Positions 34,801 to 49,800 are shown, counted from the first letter of the stretch. The stretch: 64,000 nt of DNA from Dendrobium chrysotoxum (GCA_019925795.1 CM034310.1:22278764-22342763), one strand, 5' to 3'. The notes: a model not told the origin generated them from the sequence alone. Program-made: numbers and translations.

Positions 34801-37800
34801 AATTCAGAACCAGCTCTAAGCCATTCTCATTAAGGCCAGCGCAGCAACAATGAAGCTCTAAAATTCCAAAGATCAGTAGCTTAATGGCAACACACACAGC
34901 AAATATAAAAGAAAAAATGTCTGACAAAGGGGATGGGTAGCAGCAAAGGATGTAAGTTACGCATAATCTAGGTTAGGCATATATGGCCACAAAAGTTAAT
35001 ATAACCCAGGCTGCACCTGTGCAACTGGCATATTATGGAGCCATATAACCCAGGCTGTACCTGTGTAACTGGCATATTATAAAGCCATCTAAACATTATA
35101 CAAACCAATGTATCCGAGCAACAGATTGTGCCTCATTATTCTACTCTATGCGTTCAAGTTCATGGGCAAACATCATCAGAGCCAAAGAACCCTAAATATA
35201 CGGCACATCCATACCAAACTCTCACAAGCCAACCACTACACATGCATTTTAAGCCAAAACTAACCAACTTTCACCATCATGACTCGACCACAGACAGTGT
35301 CATGAAATCTCATTAACGGCAACTTGTACCTCTAAAATGATATCAACACCACTAATTATGCCGAATAATGTTCAATCCTAAAATCCAACTTTATTGATTG
35401 AATAAAATTCAGCTCGTTTAGTCCAAAAAAAAAAAAGATTTATTCATAGGACAACAAAAAGGAGAAAACTATGCTAGAAAAGCAGAACTACACAAGTTTT
35501 CAAGACTTATAGGCCCAAATTTAATTATGGTCAAATTTTCAAATATTTTTGTTTAATTTATTTCATAGGATTAGTTATTCTCTTTGAATAACATCAGTGA
35601 TGAGGACATCGACAGACAATATCGACGAGTCTATCAGCGTAGGAATCGTAGATCGATGGCTACGATTCACAGTCTCTATTTTTGATGCATTTATGTATTG
35701 TAGTTTATTTATATGCTAGTTACGATTGTACCCTTTCTTTTGAGTTTGCTTGAGTTGTAGCCCAAGGGGCATTTGAGTCATTGTTATTTTATTTTCTAGG
35801 CCTATATATTATGGCCTCTTCTATTGTAAAAGAATGATGAATGATGAATAATGAAATAAAATTTTAGGTTTGTCTTCTTCTTCTTGTGTGTGCACTAGAG
35901 AGAAGAGAGAGCCCGAGGTGAGGACGAGCGCAATACCCACCAGTCATTGGAAGAGTCCGTGGCTCGTGGCTTATTTTCTTGTTCTCTTTCTTTCCTACTC
36001 CCCCACCCATCAACTTCCTTCTTTTCTCCCCACTCGTCGGCCGACCCTTCAACACCCCTACTCACCCCAAACTCCATATCCCCAAGCCCCTCCACCTACC
36101 GATTCAAGCCCTCCCCTTTCCCATACCCGATGCCACTTCCCCTCCCCATTGCCGTCGGACCCTCTTGCCATCTCCCTTGTGATGATATCAATCATCATAA
36201 TTGTTTCCAAATTAGCTCAAGCAAGAAAGGAAAAATTGGAGTTTATTTGAAATTCAAATTTGAATTTCAAATACTTCCCATATTTGCAAATTCCAAATAA
36301 GGAAAGTGTTTAATCGCAAGTCCAATTTAAAATTAAATTAGATTGGATTTATTATTCCTTTTCCTAATTTACAAATACTTATTCGGAAGCTTTTAAAACC
36401 CTCCCCAACCCCTCCCTCCTCTCTTCATTGGGCTCCCCTTGGTTTTTCCTATTAAAGCCCTGAGCCTTGTTTGAATTTGAATTCCAATTTTCAAATTCAA
36501 TTCCCTCCTAAATCACTTAACCTAAAATTAATTTCAGATTTCTTGATATTAATTTCAGATTTCCTAATACTCCCTCAACCTACACCTAAACCCTAGCCGA
36601 CCTCCCCCATCACCCTCTCTACCCGAGCACTCCCACCGCTGCCCCTCTCTCCTCTCTCTCTCCACAAAGCCACTGGCCACCAATTGCTAACAAGAGTAAA
36701 GAGGATACTTTGTCCATGAATGGCGGACCCTGAGGTCGACCACGGATTCTCCTACAACGATCAAGGGGAAATCGATATTTTGCTATCTCCTTTCTTCGAC
36801 CCCAGCTCTGGAGCCGAAGCCACCGTCGAAGAATACATCGAACACATCCACTTCAGTTTGGTTGATATCATCGACGAGCAACGGCCATCCGGATCGTGAC
36901 AAATCATCGGGCGTCCACCAATCCTTCTGTCGCCGACTACCTTTCCATCAACGAAGATCTTAGGCTCCTTCTTCCTAGTGGTGATCTCCTTCCTAGTGTG
37001 GAGTATCTTCTTCCGTTAATCCCACGAGTGAATGAGTGAAAAGGTACTCGAGGTGAACCTCTCATTATTAAATTGTGGATTTTGTTATGCGCTCATAAAA
37101 TTTACTCTTGTATTTGAAGTTTGATCAAATTGTCTTGGTTAATCTAAAGTGTACTTATTTGCCTAAGCAAGTTGAAAACTACGAGTTTCTAAATTCTTTC
37201 TTTGTTGTGAATGATAATTTTATATTGGGAAGTTTTAAACAATTGTTCTTCTTAATTTCTTATTAATTCCTGGTAGTTTCACATCAATCAGGCTTAAATT
37301 TAAATGTTTTGAAGAATTGGAAAAAATTAGATTTAATTTTAAGACTTTGGCCTTATCTTCGTAGACCTATTTTTATTTCTATAAATAGGAAGCATCGCTT
37401 GTATTGATCTCATTGGACATTCATACACAATGAAGGAAAATCATTTATGAGGCCAAATGAGCTTTCTCCCAATCAAAATTGCATACAAAGAAAGCTGTGA
37501 GTTATTTATGCAAAATTATCATTTAACCACCTCCATCATTTAATAGCAGTGTGACATTTGATCAATTTATAATCTATCCTTAGAAAATGTGACCAATCTC
37601 AATATTATTGTCTTATAATCTTCAACATGCTACCATTTAACTCCCCTCGCTCCAACACACAATGTCCACGCATCTCAAACCATAGAGCCTATAAACCCCT
37701 ACTCCTGAAAAGCCTCCTATTGTACCCATCCATGCCTTTGACTCACCTCCTTCCTGATTCTTCTGATACTCACATTTCTTACAAATTTCTTATTCTGATC

Positions 37801-40800
37801 CCTTATTCGAACTATTCAAGCTTGCACCCTCTTTCGTAGTGCACGCATATCCCTTAATCCTGTGCCTCCTTCGCAAGCCAAAACATCATAACAATGTCAA
37901 TCAGAAATCTCTCACCACAAACCCCAATTGCTTCTCAAGCTCATCTTGCTCCCACACTTGATTCCTTAACCCATTGCCACACACAACCCCTCCCACTCCC
38001 TTACTTGCATCAACAAACTATCAACCCTTCCGTGCACTCTTTGTGATGCAACCAAAAGCTCCCAAGACAAGTAAGAGAACCCTTGGTCACAAATAAAAGG
38101 AAAACTACAAAAATACTAAGTCTCCACAACAATTTGGAGACCACACTAAAAACTCATAAAAACACCTTCTTTAAACATAACATAAACAAAATAACAATAC
38201 TCTTTAAAACAAAGACCAACTTCAACCTAAAACAGCTTGAGAAGAAAGATACAATGGAATGGTCACTTGCGGAGAGAAGAATTAGATAAGAAGCCCGAGA
38301 CAAAGACATAGAGAGGAGAAGAGGAATGGGGTACATAACTCGCAAGCTATCAAAAAACCCTCAGGTTTTTGTTCTAAAAATCATCACTAATCTCTCTTTT
38401 AAGTGTTTCAAAACCACCCATATATATAGGTGAAAAGAGGCCACCAAACAGCCCCAAACACCTCCAGCCGAACCAATCAGGAAAGGGGAAACAGAAGGCC
38501 AACAGGCGGCTCCAGGAGTAGCACCCGAAGGGCCACACAAGAGACAGGAAGGGGCAGCCACGAGGTATAGGAAAAGCCAGGGAGACGGAACAGCTAGGCA
38601 GGCCACGGCTCAGGAAACCAAAAGCCACCAAATCAGCTACAGCACACCACACGCCAAGCAGCAAGAGGAAAATGGGCCAAGCCCATTAAGCAAATTTCAA
38701 CCCACAATTAAATGCTCAAACCTTTCTTGCAAATGATCTAGTCAAACAGCCAACCAGCAAACAGGAATAAAAGGGTAGCATTTAAATTACTTTGGAAGCC
38801 CAAGAGACAAAAAACATACAGCTTTAAATACCTACAGGAACCGAAAAACAGCCAGGGACTCGAATAGGCCAAAACAGGGAAAAGCAGGGAACCGAACAGC
38901 CACGGGGGACAGGGAACTGAACAGCCAAGGGGAATCAGGAAAGCCAGGGAGCAGAAGATCCGCGCCCCCCCCCCCCCCCCGACCTGCCGTTATCAGTCAT
39001 CAAAGCCTCTTTGACGACCACTTCTAATTAAAGTCAACTTCCATATTAGCCTAGACAAAGGCAACTACAACACAATGTAAATTCACAATGTCATCAATTA
39101 TCCTTGTTGCAACTAAACTGTCAACCTCAATAAGCAAGTAAATCAAGAAACCCCTTTTAAAAGAAGTTTCAACTCTTAAGTTTCCATTGCAAGGTTGAAA
39201 AATAAACAAGGGTCATCAATACGGTATAAAGAATTTTATCTTACCACTAAAAAAAATTTTGCTTATGGATGTCGTGTCAATCTTACCCTTGTGCATTTCA
39301 TAGAGTTATCTATGATGCACCGACACTTCTCCTTAAAGAGGCGTACAGCATCCAACACGACACGTGTCTGACACACCTCCAACAAGCCGAAAATGTGTCC
39401 GATTAAAAAAAATATTAAATACAAATTGGACATGCGTGTCTTAAATATTTTATGAACTTTTTAAATATAATTCTTTGTATTTAAAATTTCTATTTATTTA
39501 AAGTATAAAAACTAAATTTCTTATTCTTATCCACAACATCAAATCAATCGTTCGCACTCAATACATCATTCATCAAATATTCTCATTTTCATTTCTCTTT
39601 GGCAGGTTGCGACTTTAGTTTCACAATAATGCCCAATGACATCGACGTTTGACGTCGTTACAACATTGACATTTTAAAACAATCTCAACATCAAAGTCTG
39701 ACACAGTCTTAACATTGATGCTCGATGCTAGCAATTTCTACACCCACAACTTGACAGCTCATCTTTGTCCGACGTCGTCTTAACATCGATGACGAATGTT
39801 CTCTCAACATCGATGATAGACGTCCTCATGACATCGACGACCAATACTTAGTGCATAATATCGATGCCCAACTCTCGACAGCATTGTCGTCTCCTCTCTC
39901 GATGCCTGATACACGACATCGACACCCGACTCTAGACATCCTAATATTAATCATTTTAAACACAAATTCTAGTTAAATGACTTATTATTTCTAAATTATT
40001 TTTAAATTATACTTATTCAATTTTTATACACTATTTTTAAATATAAAAATTATAATACCATGTTCAACCTATATCTATCCTATATTTCAAAAATTAATGT
40101 ATCCCGTGTCCGTATCATATCATATCCATGTCGCCGTGTCCGTGTATACATACATTATGTATGTATGTATATGTATACACACACACAAATTTTCAAGGCA
40201 TAAAGCATGTTAAGCATAATACATTGAATGTGTATAAACCTACTTATGCTAATTATAGTGATCACACCTTAATAAATTCAATATATGTAATCCTACTTAT
40301 GATGATTATACTGATCATACCTCCGCTCATACTCATACAATAAAGATTAATTCCAATCATTATATTAGAGAGAGTCGTCTTAGATAGTTTGGTCACATAA
40401 AATGTCGGCCTTCTTATGACCCTGTTAGGAGAGTAGAAGTATTAGATTTAGCCTATGTTAAGAAAGGTAGAGGTAGACCTAAAAAAGACATGGTTAGAAA
40501 ATATTAGAAATGACCTTTTTTAATTAAAGTTAAATGAGAATTTGACTCTTAACAAGATATAATGGAGAAAAAAGATTTATATAGCCAACCCCACGTAGTG
40601 GGATAAAGGCTTGATGTTGTGATTATATTAGAGGTAATAAGTCATATCACTATGATGTTGACTACGATTATAATGATCATCGTCATTCTAGATCATATAA
40701 ATCATCTTCTTATCTTTAAGAATGATGATCCAACTCCTCATCATCATCAAGGGTTTCAAAGTTATCCTATATAAATTCATTAGGCAATAACTCTACATGC

Positions 40801-43800
40801 ACATCATCAAAGGCTTTTCCTTCAAGTCTCATGCAATTCGTTACAAACATTCAATATCTTCCCCTGGCACTAATGTTTCTCAAAATCAATTTGGATTCAT
40901 GCTAGATAGTTCTACTATGGAAGCTATACATTTATTGAGTGGTTTGATGGAGAAGTATAGAGAGGATAAGGAGGATTTGCATATGATTTTTATTGATTTA
41001 AAGAAAGCATATGATAAAGTTCCAAAAGAAGTGTTATGGAGAGTTCTACATAAGAATGAGGTTAATAATGCTTATATTCAAGTCATTAAGGATATGCATG
41101 CATGAGCTGTTACTTGTATTCAAACACAAAATGGTTTGACCAAATCCTATTTCAGTTGGATTACATCAAGGATCAGCCTTAAGCCCATATCTTTTTGCTT
41201 TAGTCATGGATTCTCACTAGACATTTGCAAGAGGTTGTACCCTAGTGTATATTTTTTGCTGATGATATTCTTCTTATTGATAAGACTAGAGAGGGAGTTG
41301 AAGGTAAACATGAATTATGGAGGTCAACCTTAGAGTCTAAAGGCTTTCGTTTGAGTAGATCTAAAATTGAATATATGGAGTGTAATTTTAGTAATAATAG
41401 AGCTAGTAGGGGATTGTGACTTTGGGTGATCAAGTCATTAATAAAAGTACACGTTTTAGATATCTTGGGTCTATTATTCAGAGTGATGGTGAAATAGATG
41501 GGAATATTATTAGTAGAATTCAAGTTGGATGGTTGAAGTGGAGGAATGCATCGGGCTTGTTGTGTGATATAAAAGTCCCTCTCAAATTTAAGAAAAAATT
41601 CTATAAGATGGTAGTGAGACCTACAATGATTTATGGTGCAAAATGTTAGCCATTAAAAGAGAAGCATAATATTAAGTTAAGTGTTGCAGAGATGAGGATG
41701 CTCAGGTGGATGAGTGGCTTTACTCTTAAAGATAGGATACGAAATGAGCATACACGTCAAAAAATTGGAGTAGCTCCATTTGAAGATAATATTAGAGAGA
41801 GTCACCTTAGATAGTTTGGTCACATAAAACGGCGGCCTTCTGATGACCCGGTTAGGAAAGTAGATATATTAGATTTGCCTTATGTTAAAAAATGTAGAGG
41901 CAGACCTAAAAAGACTTGGTTAGAAAATATTAGAATGACTTTTCTTTATTAGATTTATATGAGAATTTGACTCTTAACAGGACACAATAGAGAAAAAGGA
42001 TTCATGTAGCCGACCCCACATAGTGGGATAAAGGCTTGTTGTTATTGTGGTATCATCTTTATAACTATATTTCTATAAATAAGGATTAGGATTTGAATTC
42101 ATATCAGTAAACATTGACATCCAATTAATTTAATTATTTATGAGCCAACTGGGGTATCAAAATGAGTTTTCCGGTCGGATTCGAGTCCAACCAGAAACTA
42201 ACTCGCCCTAAACTAATCCAACATGAACACGACCCGATTAGGCAAATGGGTTAGAAATTCAAACCCGAACCCGACCTGTCGGCTTACTAGGTTGACCAAA
42301 CCCGACCCACTATCCCGCCTGTGCTAGCAACATGCGAGGATCGAACACAAGAGGAGGTGTGGGCAGGATTGCGTGACTGCAAGGGGGAATGCGCGGCTGC
42401 AAGTGAAAACGGGACCGCATGGTGCGGGATTGCGCGAGTGGGCGAGGGCATGGCCGCGAGCAGGCGAGCAGCGTGACTCCTCACGAGCGCGAGTGCAACT
42501 TGCGAGCACAATGTGAGAGCGAGTGCGAGCCTAGGAGGCTGGAAGGGCGAGCATAGGCTGCAATGCAAGACTGAGGGTTGCAGGATGCGAACGCAAATGC
42601 GAGGCGAGGCAGGCGAGCCAAGATGCGGGTCAAATTTGGGTCGTTTCCGGGTTAGCGGGTTGACCCGGACACGACCAAATTTTTTTAAGGGGTCAGGAAT
42701 TAGAACCCAAACCCAACTCATTTGTTAAATGGGTCAACCCAAACCTGAATTTTTCGGGTCGGATTTTCGTGTCTTGTCATTAATTAACACCCCGAAAGTC
42801 AACCAATCATTGGACACGAAGTTTTCATCTACCAACCTCTATCATATACACTAGATAGAGGGAAAAAAGTGGAAGAATAAAAAATGAGTAAGGGCTCTAA
42901 GCTAGTTTGGATTTGTCTGGCTACCCATGAAATAAACCAAAGAACAATGCCAAAAAAAAAAATCTAACATATGACCACAACCGCTTTGCAATTGCAAGTA
43001 GGATTTTGTGCATCCTCATCAGACCTTTTAATTAGCAAGAGCTCCATGCACCGAATACACATTTTTCTATGCTATTGTTTTTTGGTGAGAAGAGTTCCAC
43101 AAGGCACCCCAACGGACCAACGTCTTGACAACATCTAAATTATACCCACCCAAATCCCTTTAACAATTTTCACACATAGTTGGGTCGCAGCAAATGAACC
43201 TGAACAGGCAAATTCAATGACTGTTTTTATTTCTGAAGTCCTTGGCAAGGGGTCAAATAGTTTGGATAAAGCTAACAAGCTCAAAGATAATGCCTTCAAT
43301 TCTCTTCATTGCCGGAAACAAAAACATTGTAAAACTACTAAATGCAATTAGCAAGTACAATATAAATATATGCAAGAAAAATAGCTCCCAACTATTTAAC
43401 ATTCATATGTTTTTCTATTAACTCTGCATGATTTTCCAATAGAAAAATCAAAACAATGTAAACTGATGCGAACAAAAGCATGCATGTTAGCAGCAATCGT
43501 TGATAGAGAGGAATTAACTAACAAAAGACAGACTAAATAAAGACCACAAGAATTTACTAAGATAGCATGGGCATAAGTCAGAGATTGACTATTACAAGAA
43601 GGCTCTAAACCAGTTTAGCTGAACTTATGTTTGCAAAGTGGTAGCTTTCTACAGAAATCAGGCATGTCATGAAATTCCCTGCATCATAAGCTATCTTAAT
43701 CTTTCGGATCATTCTTTTGCCTATACCAGCAATCCAGATAGCAACTAAATCATTCCTATGCGAGCAAGAATTCGGTCAAGGTAATAGTCAATGCAAATTA

Positions 43801-46800
43801 TGACATACAAAGAAAAGCATAGGGTATATCACCACATGCTATAATTATACTCCTCAATTAATATCTTAAAGGAATAAAATTTTACAATGTTTAAAAGAAT
43901 TTTAAGTACATAAGTAATTTGTGAAACGTGATGATAATGTAAGCAAAATAGTCTAAGAAGAACCTTTGCAAATTGATACATGTAGCATAATCATTTAACC
44001 ATGGAAACTAAAAGAAATACTATAATAACGATGTTGGAAGTGAAGTCTTGGATTGTTTTCAAATTTTGAGTGGGGAAAAGACAAAATGAATTTGTAACTG
44101 CGGAACAGATTATACATAAGGTAAAAAACCAAGAACACCACCTAATCAATACCAGAGCTGAAAAATTAATTAAATAAAATAACCAAGTAAAAATCAAAAA
44201 ACTAAAACTCTATACAAATTTGAATATTCTAGAGCATAGAATAGAGGATATAACTTCAACTCATTCTAGACAAACACCAGAGTAATCACAAGATGGTAGC
44301 AGGAAACAAGTCCTCAAATAAAACCAACCCCACATGTTGGTAAGACCAAAATGACCACTAATCGACAATCACCTCTGCTCAATCATAAGGATGATAATAC
44401 TCTAAACTTGATTGATTTTTAGTCAAGTCAAAATCAGTTCAAAGCCAGGCTACTTAAGTCAAAATTTATTACTGAGTACACATCTACAATGGCTCGCTCG
44501 ATTCAATTCAATTCAACTTAAAATTATTGTATGGTATATATATTTTATTACTACTAATTAACCAATAAAATATACTTGTTGATCCTTTCAACTAATGTTT
44601 TGCAGCTCATGTAAGAGGTCCTAGATTCAATCCCACTCTCCAACCTACCGTTTTTTACAATTTTAAGTCAACTTAAAATCAAATCATTATGAGTTTAGCT
44701 TATTTGATTCAAAACTAAATCAATTTTGAGTCAAGTTCCATTCAAGTTGAACGCAATAATTTTTAGTATGAGTCAAACAAACTCACTTAAACTCAAGTTG
44801 TTATTAGCCCTAGTCAATCACTTAAATATGAATGAGCCTTGGAAAAATGGAGCATGTTATCTATTTTAAAAATTGCATATTAATTGTTCTGACAAGAGTT
44901 CCAAGAAAACATCTATTTGCTTGAAGCCCGAAAAGTAGGCCCCTTATCGCGAGACTATAACAACTACATTCATCTAACATCTAGCTATGCCATTAACATT
45001 TCGGGAAAATGGAGAAAACATTATGTGATCTGAAAATGCATAATTCTTCAATAGAACTTTTTATGCCTCTTTAAACCTTTTTTATTCTATCACATGTATG
45101 CGGTGGGTGTTTACTCATTTACCATTATTTTTATGTTCAATAATTTTGTTTAGAAAAGTAAATTTCTATGACTCCTGTTAAAATTTAAACATCCACTTGA
45201 CCATCTTCATTTTCATCTCAAATGCAAATATTAAGTGCAAAACATAGTGAAAACATCATATGGAAATGTTTGCTCTGATAAACCATATTACAAAATATAA
45301 ATCATGAACCAAATGGAACTATGGCAAAATAATTCATAGTAACCTCATTAGACAATACATTTCTAGATATAGATAATAGGTAAGACAATAAACTTCAGCA
45401 TCCCAAAACTGCAAAGATATTTATTAAGGGGTTATTTGGTTGGTTGAAAAAAGAATACAATGTAAAAAAAATACAGTATAAAGAGAATACTTTAAAGTTA
45501 TTTGCATGAGTGTAAAAGGAATGCAAGAGATTCTTTTTTTTTTTTTTGGCTCTAAAGAGGGTGGTGGTCGATGGCCAGCGATGGCGATGAGGGCCAGAGG
45601 CTATGGGTCACCGGTGAAAGCGGTAGTCAATGGCTTGTGGCAATCGGCGGCAGGAGGTGCCACCTGCAAGGCAGCGAATGAGCTAGGGTGGTGGCCTATG
45701 GTGGTGAGGATGGTGGGAGAATGGAGACAAGGACAATGGGAGAACAGTGACGAGAGGTGGTTGGCGGCAGCAAGTGGCCGATGGTCGTAGGTAGCAAGCG
45801 GCAACGAGTGTTTGGCGACAGGGGGTGGTCGGTGACGGGGGGCTACAGGCATCGACGAAGGGAATGCGATGACGACGGCCTACAACGATGGGGGCTAGTG
45901 GCGGGCAACGACAATGGCAGTGAATTTATAATGTATTTGGAAGTCTCCCAAATATAAGGAATTTCAAATACACCAAAAAATGAAACATAGGGTGAATTTC
46001 AAATGCACCAAAATATTACACTGCATTTGTTTTATGTCAACCCAAACACCAATATTCTCAAAACCCATTGCATTTGAAATACTTTACACTCATTTTACTT
46101 CAAACCAAACAACACCTAAATCATAAACACTAGATAAAGCATTCATCCTTATAATATGAATAAAAGAAATCAAACCAAAGCTACATGATACTTATTAAAT
46201 AATAAGCACCACAAAAACCATTCTTCCTAGAGAGGCTTTTAATATGAATAAAAGAAATCAAAGGATGGATGAAAGATTTGAACACAATCAAATAAGTTGA
46301 ATATTTTTGTTAACAGTCAAAACAAGAGCAAAGCAATGATTAAAGAAAATGAGTTCGATTGAATTGGAGCAATGAGCAATGAGTGAAATGAATGATCGGT
46401 TTAGAGCAGCAGAGCAAACCTGATTGCTATTTAGGCAAAAAGTGCTGAAAAACAGGATTGGGGGCTAGGAGAGGTTCTCACCTAGGCCCTTTGGAAAAAG
46501 GGAGTATGGGCTGAAAAGCCAAGTTTTACACACATGACCTTATACCCAGCCATGTAGTGAAAAAAATTAGTCTCCATAAAAGACTTTCAGATGTTAGAGA
46601 AAATAACATAGCTTGGTTCAGATTATACTAAAAGATCTTTAAGTAAAATTGCCCAGCCAACTCTTTCATTCACATAATTTTCAGGTGACTCGGGTATTGC
46701 TTGGATTTGATTCAGGTTTGGATGAAAGCACTTATTTAACAAATAAATTTGGTTGGGGTTGGCAACAAACAGTAAAATGTCATTTTAAGGCCAAACCCAA

Positions 46801-49800
46801 ATTCCACCAAGTGACATGAATAGCCCACTTGGTTTCTAAACTCCTTTAAACAGATAGGCTAAGCATATATAATTAACACAGAACACGACAACCATTCCAA
46901 AGTGCATCAAATAGTTCTAATGATTACAAAGTGACACGCTATAAAAGAAAGACAAAAAACAAAAACATAGCACGAGGAATATCTAAACCCTTTTGACCTA
47001 AGCACAACAACATAAATTTCCGTAAGTCAAATGCAAGAAAGAAATTATTCAAAATGAACTCACCATGTAAACTCAAACAAGTAAATCAAAAAAATGTTAA
47101 ATTAGTAAATAGTAGTTGTAGTATGAACATAAAAGAGTGAATGTCAACTACTTACAACATCAACTGGGTCAGGCACATACGGTCTAACTTGGCAGTTTTG
47201 CTCTGGGCCTACAATGCATAAATCAATAAAGATAAGATTCAAGAAATACAATTGTTAGTATATAATTAAAAAATAAGTATTCAATTGATTCTAACTTCCT
47301 ATTATGTCAAATGCAATATCTAACTTCACAAATATGAAACAAAAGCAGCCCTTGCGTAGTGGATACATTGCATATCCTAGTACATACATGCATGTATCCC
47401 AATAAATTGTTTACAATAGACTTCAATGCATCATAATAAATTAATATATCTAATACATATATGACATTTATTAGTACAAATAGCATTTTTCACTTCATTT
47501 GTTCAATGCTCGTAAATGTAAAAAAATTAATATACTAAATGAATGATTATTTTCTTCAGTCAAATTTAATTATAAAATTTTGGTAAATTTAAAAATATGA
47601 TAACTTATTATTCAATTTATTTTGTAATTTATAAGGCATACAAAACAATATATCTAAAAAATACTATCATAGTTAAAAAGGCATAGTGGTTTTCATACTG
47701 ACATCATAACATGTAATTCATTTTTTGTAACAATGACACATTTTAGTATTATATAGACTCATAATTCTCATAATAAAGGTGCAAAAATTATATATCAATT
47801 TCATTTTAAATTTAAAAGGAAACTATTTTTTATTTCTAATATTACTTTTAAAAAGTAAAGCAATTAAATTTACTCATTTTGAGCTATAAATTGATATCGC
47901 AACCAAAGCAAAACAGTCAAAACCACCAAAATCAACAACACTAGAACTTCAAAAAAAAAGATCAAAATCATAACACATACCAACTTTAAGAACCTTGGTT
48001 TAGAGGTTATAAAAAAGAAAAATAACAGTATAACATCGCCAAAAATTTATACATTAGCAAACTTTTGTTTAATGTGAACTATATAAGGAAATAAAGTTTT
48101 ATTTTCAAAAGATGTTACATAAATAAGCAATGGAGGAAGCAGTGATAGTAAGTTTTCTACAACGAATGCATAACTTATCACAAACTAGAACATATATGAA
48201 ACGTATATTTATGTTAGCCATGTGTTGATATAGAAATAGATCCGACATATGAAGTTGCACTACTTAGAATAACTACTTTTTTTATGGGTTCCGGTACGGA
48301 ATTAGACTTAGGATACACTACTTGGCGCTACATATGTTGGAGGTCAAGCAGCTTCTTCTCTCACAAAATTCAGGTTACTTATGAAAAACCTAACTCATGA
48401 CAGTGCCACTTCCTTATGGGCATATCTAGTTTAGTATTTACTGAACATTCTTAATAATAAGTTGTCAATGTTGGTTATAAATGGGTTAGCTTTGTCCCAT
48501 CAATACAAGTCAGTGGGGCAAAATAGTGCATGCATTGGTGCATGGCATTGCACCTGGCACTATTTGTATAGCGCAGTGCACATGTTCAAATTGCACACGC
48601 TATCTCCAACATACATGAGTAATAGCACATGGCACAAAAATCGCATAGCAAATGCTATTTATTTTTAATGGTTTAAAATTTAAAACAAATATTTATTTTT
48701 ATATTTATTAATTTATCATATATTTTGTTAATTAATAGTGCCCTAATAATGCCTTAGAAACCGAATCAGCACGCACGCTCGTGACCCAAGCTCAAGAAGG
48801 CAATCAAGGTGGGCTTCGATAATAATGGGAATGCGATCCAAGCTCAGCTTCAACAATCTCTAGAAAGCAATCCAATCTCTGCTTCAGCGATTGCGTATCA
48901 TCTCCCTCTTGCGGCGCATTCAAGCCCAAGAGAAGGGGATCCAGCGACTTCGACGATCTCAGGAACACGATCCAACTGGGCTTCATGGAGGATTCAACAA
49001 AACCTACAGTCATGCAAGAAGATTCAATGCCCATATTTCCAAGCAAGTATTCCCTTGTGGCGCGAACAAAATTTTTTGACTTTGGAGGTAATTGCAAGAG
49101 ACTTCATGCATGTTTATAAACATAAGTCCCTCTGCCACATCCAAGGCAATCCTCTTCACCTGCAACAAATTTTTCTACCCACAATTCATCAACTCAATTG
49201 ACAACATTATTTTGATTGTTTAAAATTGTTATTATTTTATGTGATTAAGGTATTGTTTACTTAAACTTAAGTTTCACTTTGGTTGTTTATATTATCATGA
49301 TGGTTTAGCTTTCAATTTAATAATATTTTATAGTAATATATATTTTTATTTATACTTATTTAACATTATGTCATGTTTAAAATGACACTGATCGCACCGT
49401 GCACTATGCGCTATGGTTCCATGAACTTTGAGTCACGGAACATTGTTCGTCGTTGACAAATATGGTCCCACAAGAATACTTCCCAAAGGCTCACACATCA
49501 CTAACACCACATTATTAACTTCTGAATTTCTGTAACTTCAACGAAACTCCATAGTAGAAGTGCACAAATTGACTGGTTTTAACCACACGTACGAAAATGT
49601 AAATGGAACTAAAAATCATTTCAACTAGCTTAAGGGAAAAAATAATCAATCAAAAGAAGCCGCTACAGCAATCACTAGAGTAATCTCAACCTTGCATAAA
49701 CATGGAGATCCTCCAACATCAAAGAAATGATTCAGATTCATCAATGGATACAATACCAGCACATATAATCTAGACTCGTAGAGTTAGCAGCCTTAAAGAT

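Larger units (their letters stand above)
34414..47155 (-). other. NUP1 intron 2, about 12.7 kb, transposon-loaded
   Basis: The intron runs from donor GTAAGT next to 47156 to acceptor GTGCAG next to 34413. It contains, from left to right: a 44-bp tandem repeat, LTR-like DNA, a 59-codon open frame, a low-complexity stretch with a C16 run, a CTATGATGC element, two RTE LINE fragments, a TAGGGGTG-type element and a 689-bp Tourist-like element, each listed separately. The phases on both sides agree (0/0), so no exon need be missing. Confidence 0.8.

Noticed and set aside
35864..36300. Pro/Ser-rich frames on both strands in NUP1 intron 2
   Set aside because: They arise from a C- and CT-rich stretch, overlap each other in several frames and have no homology I recognise.
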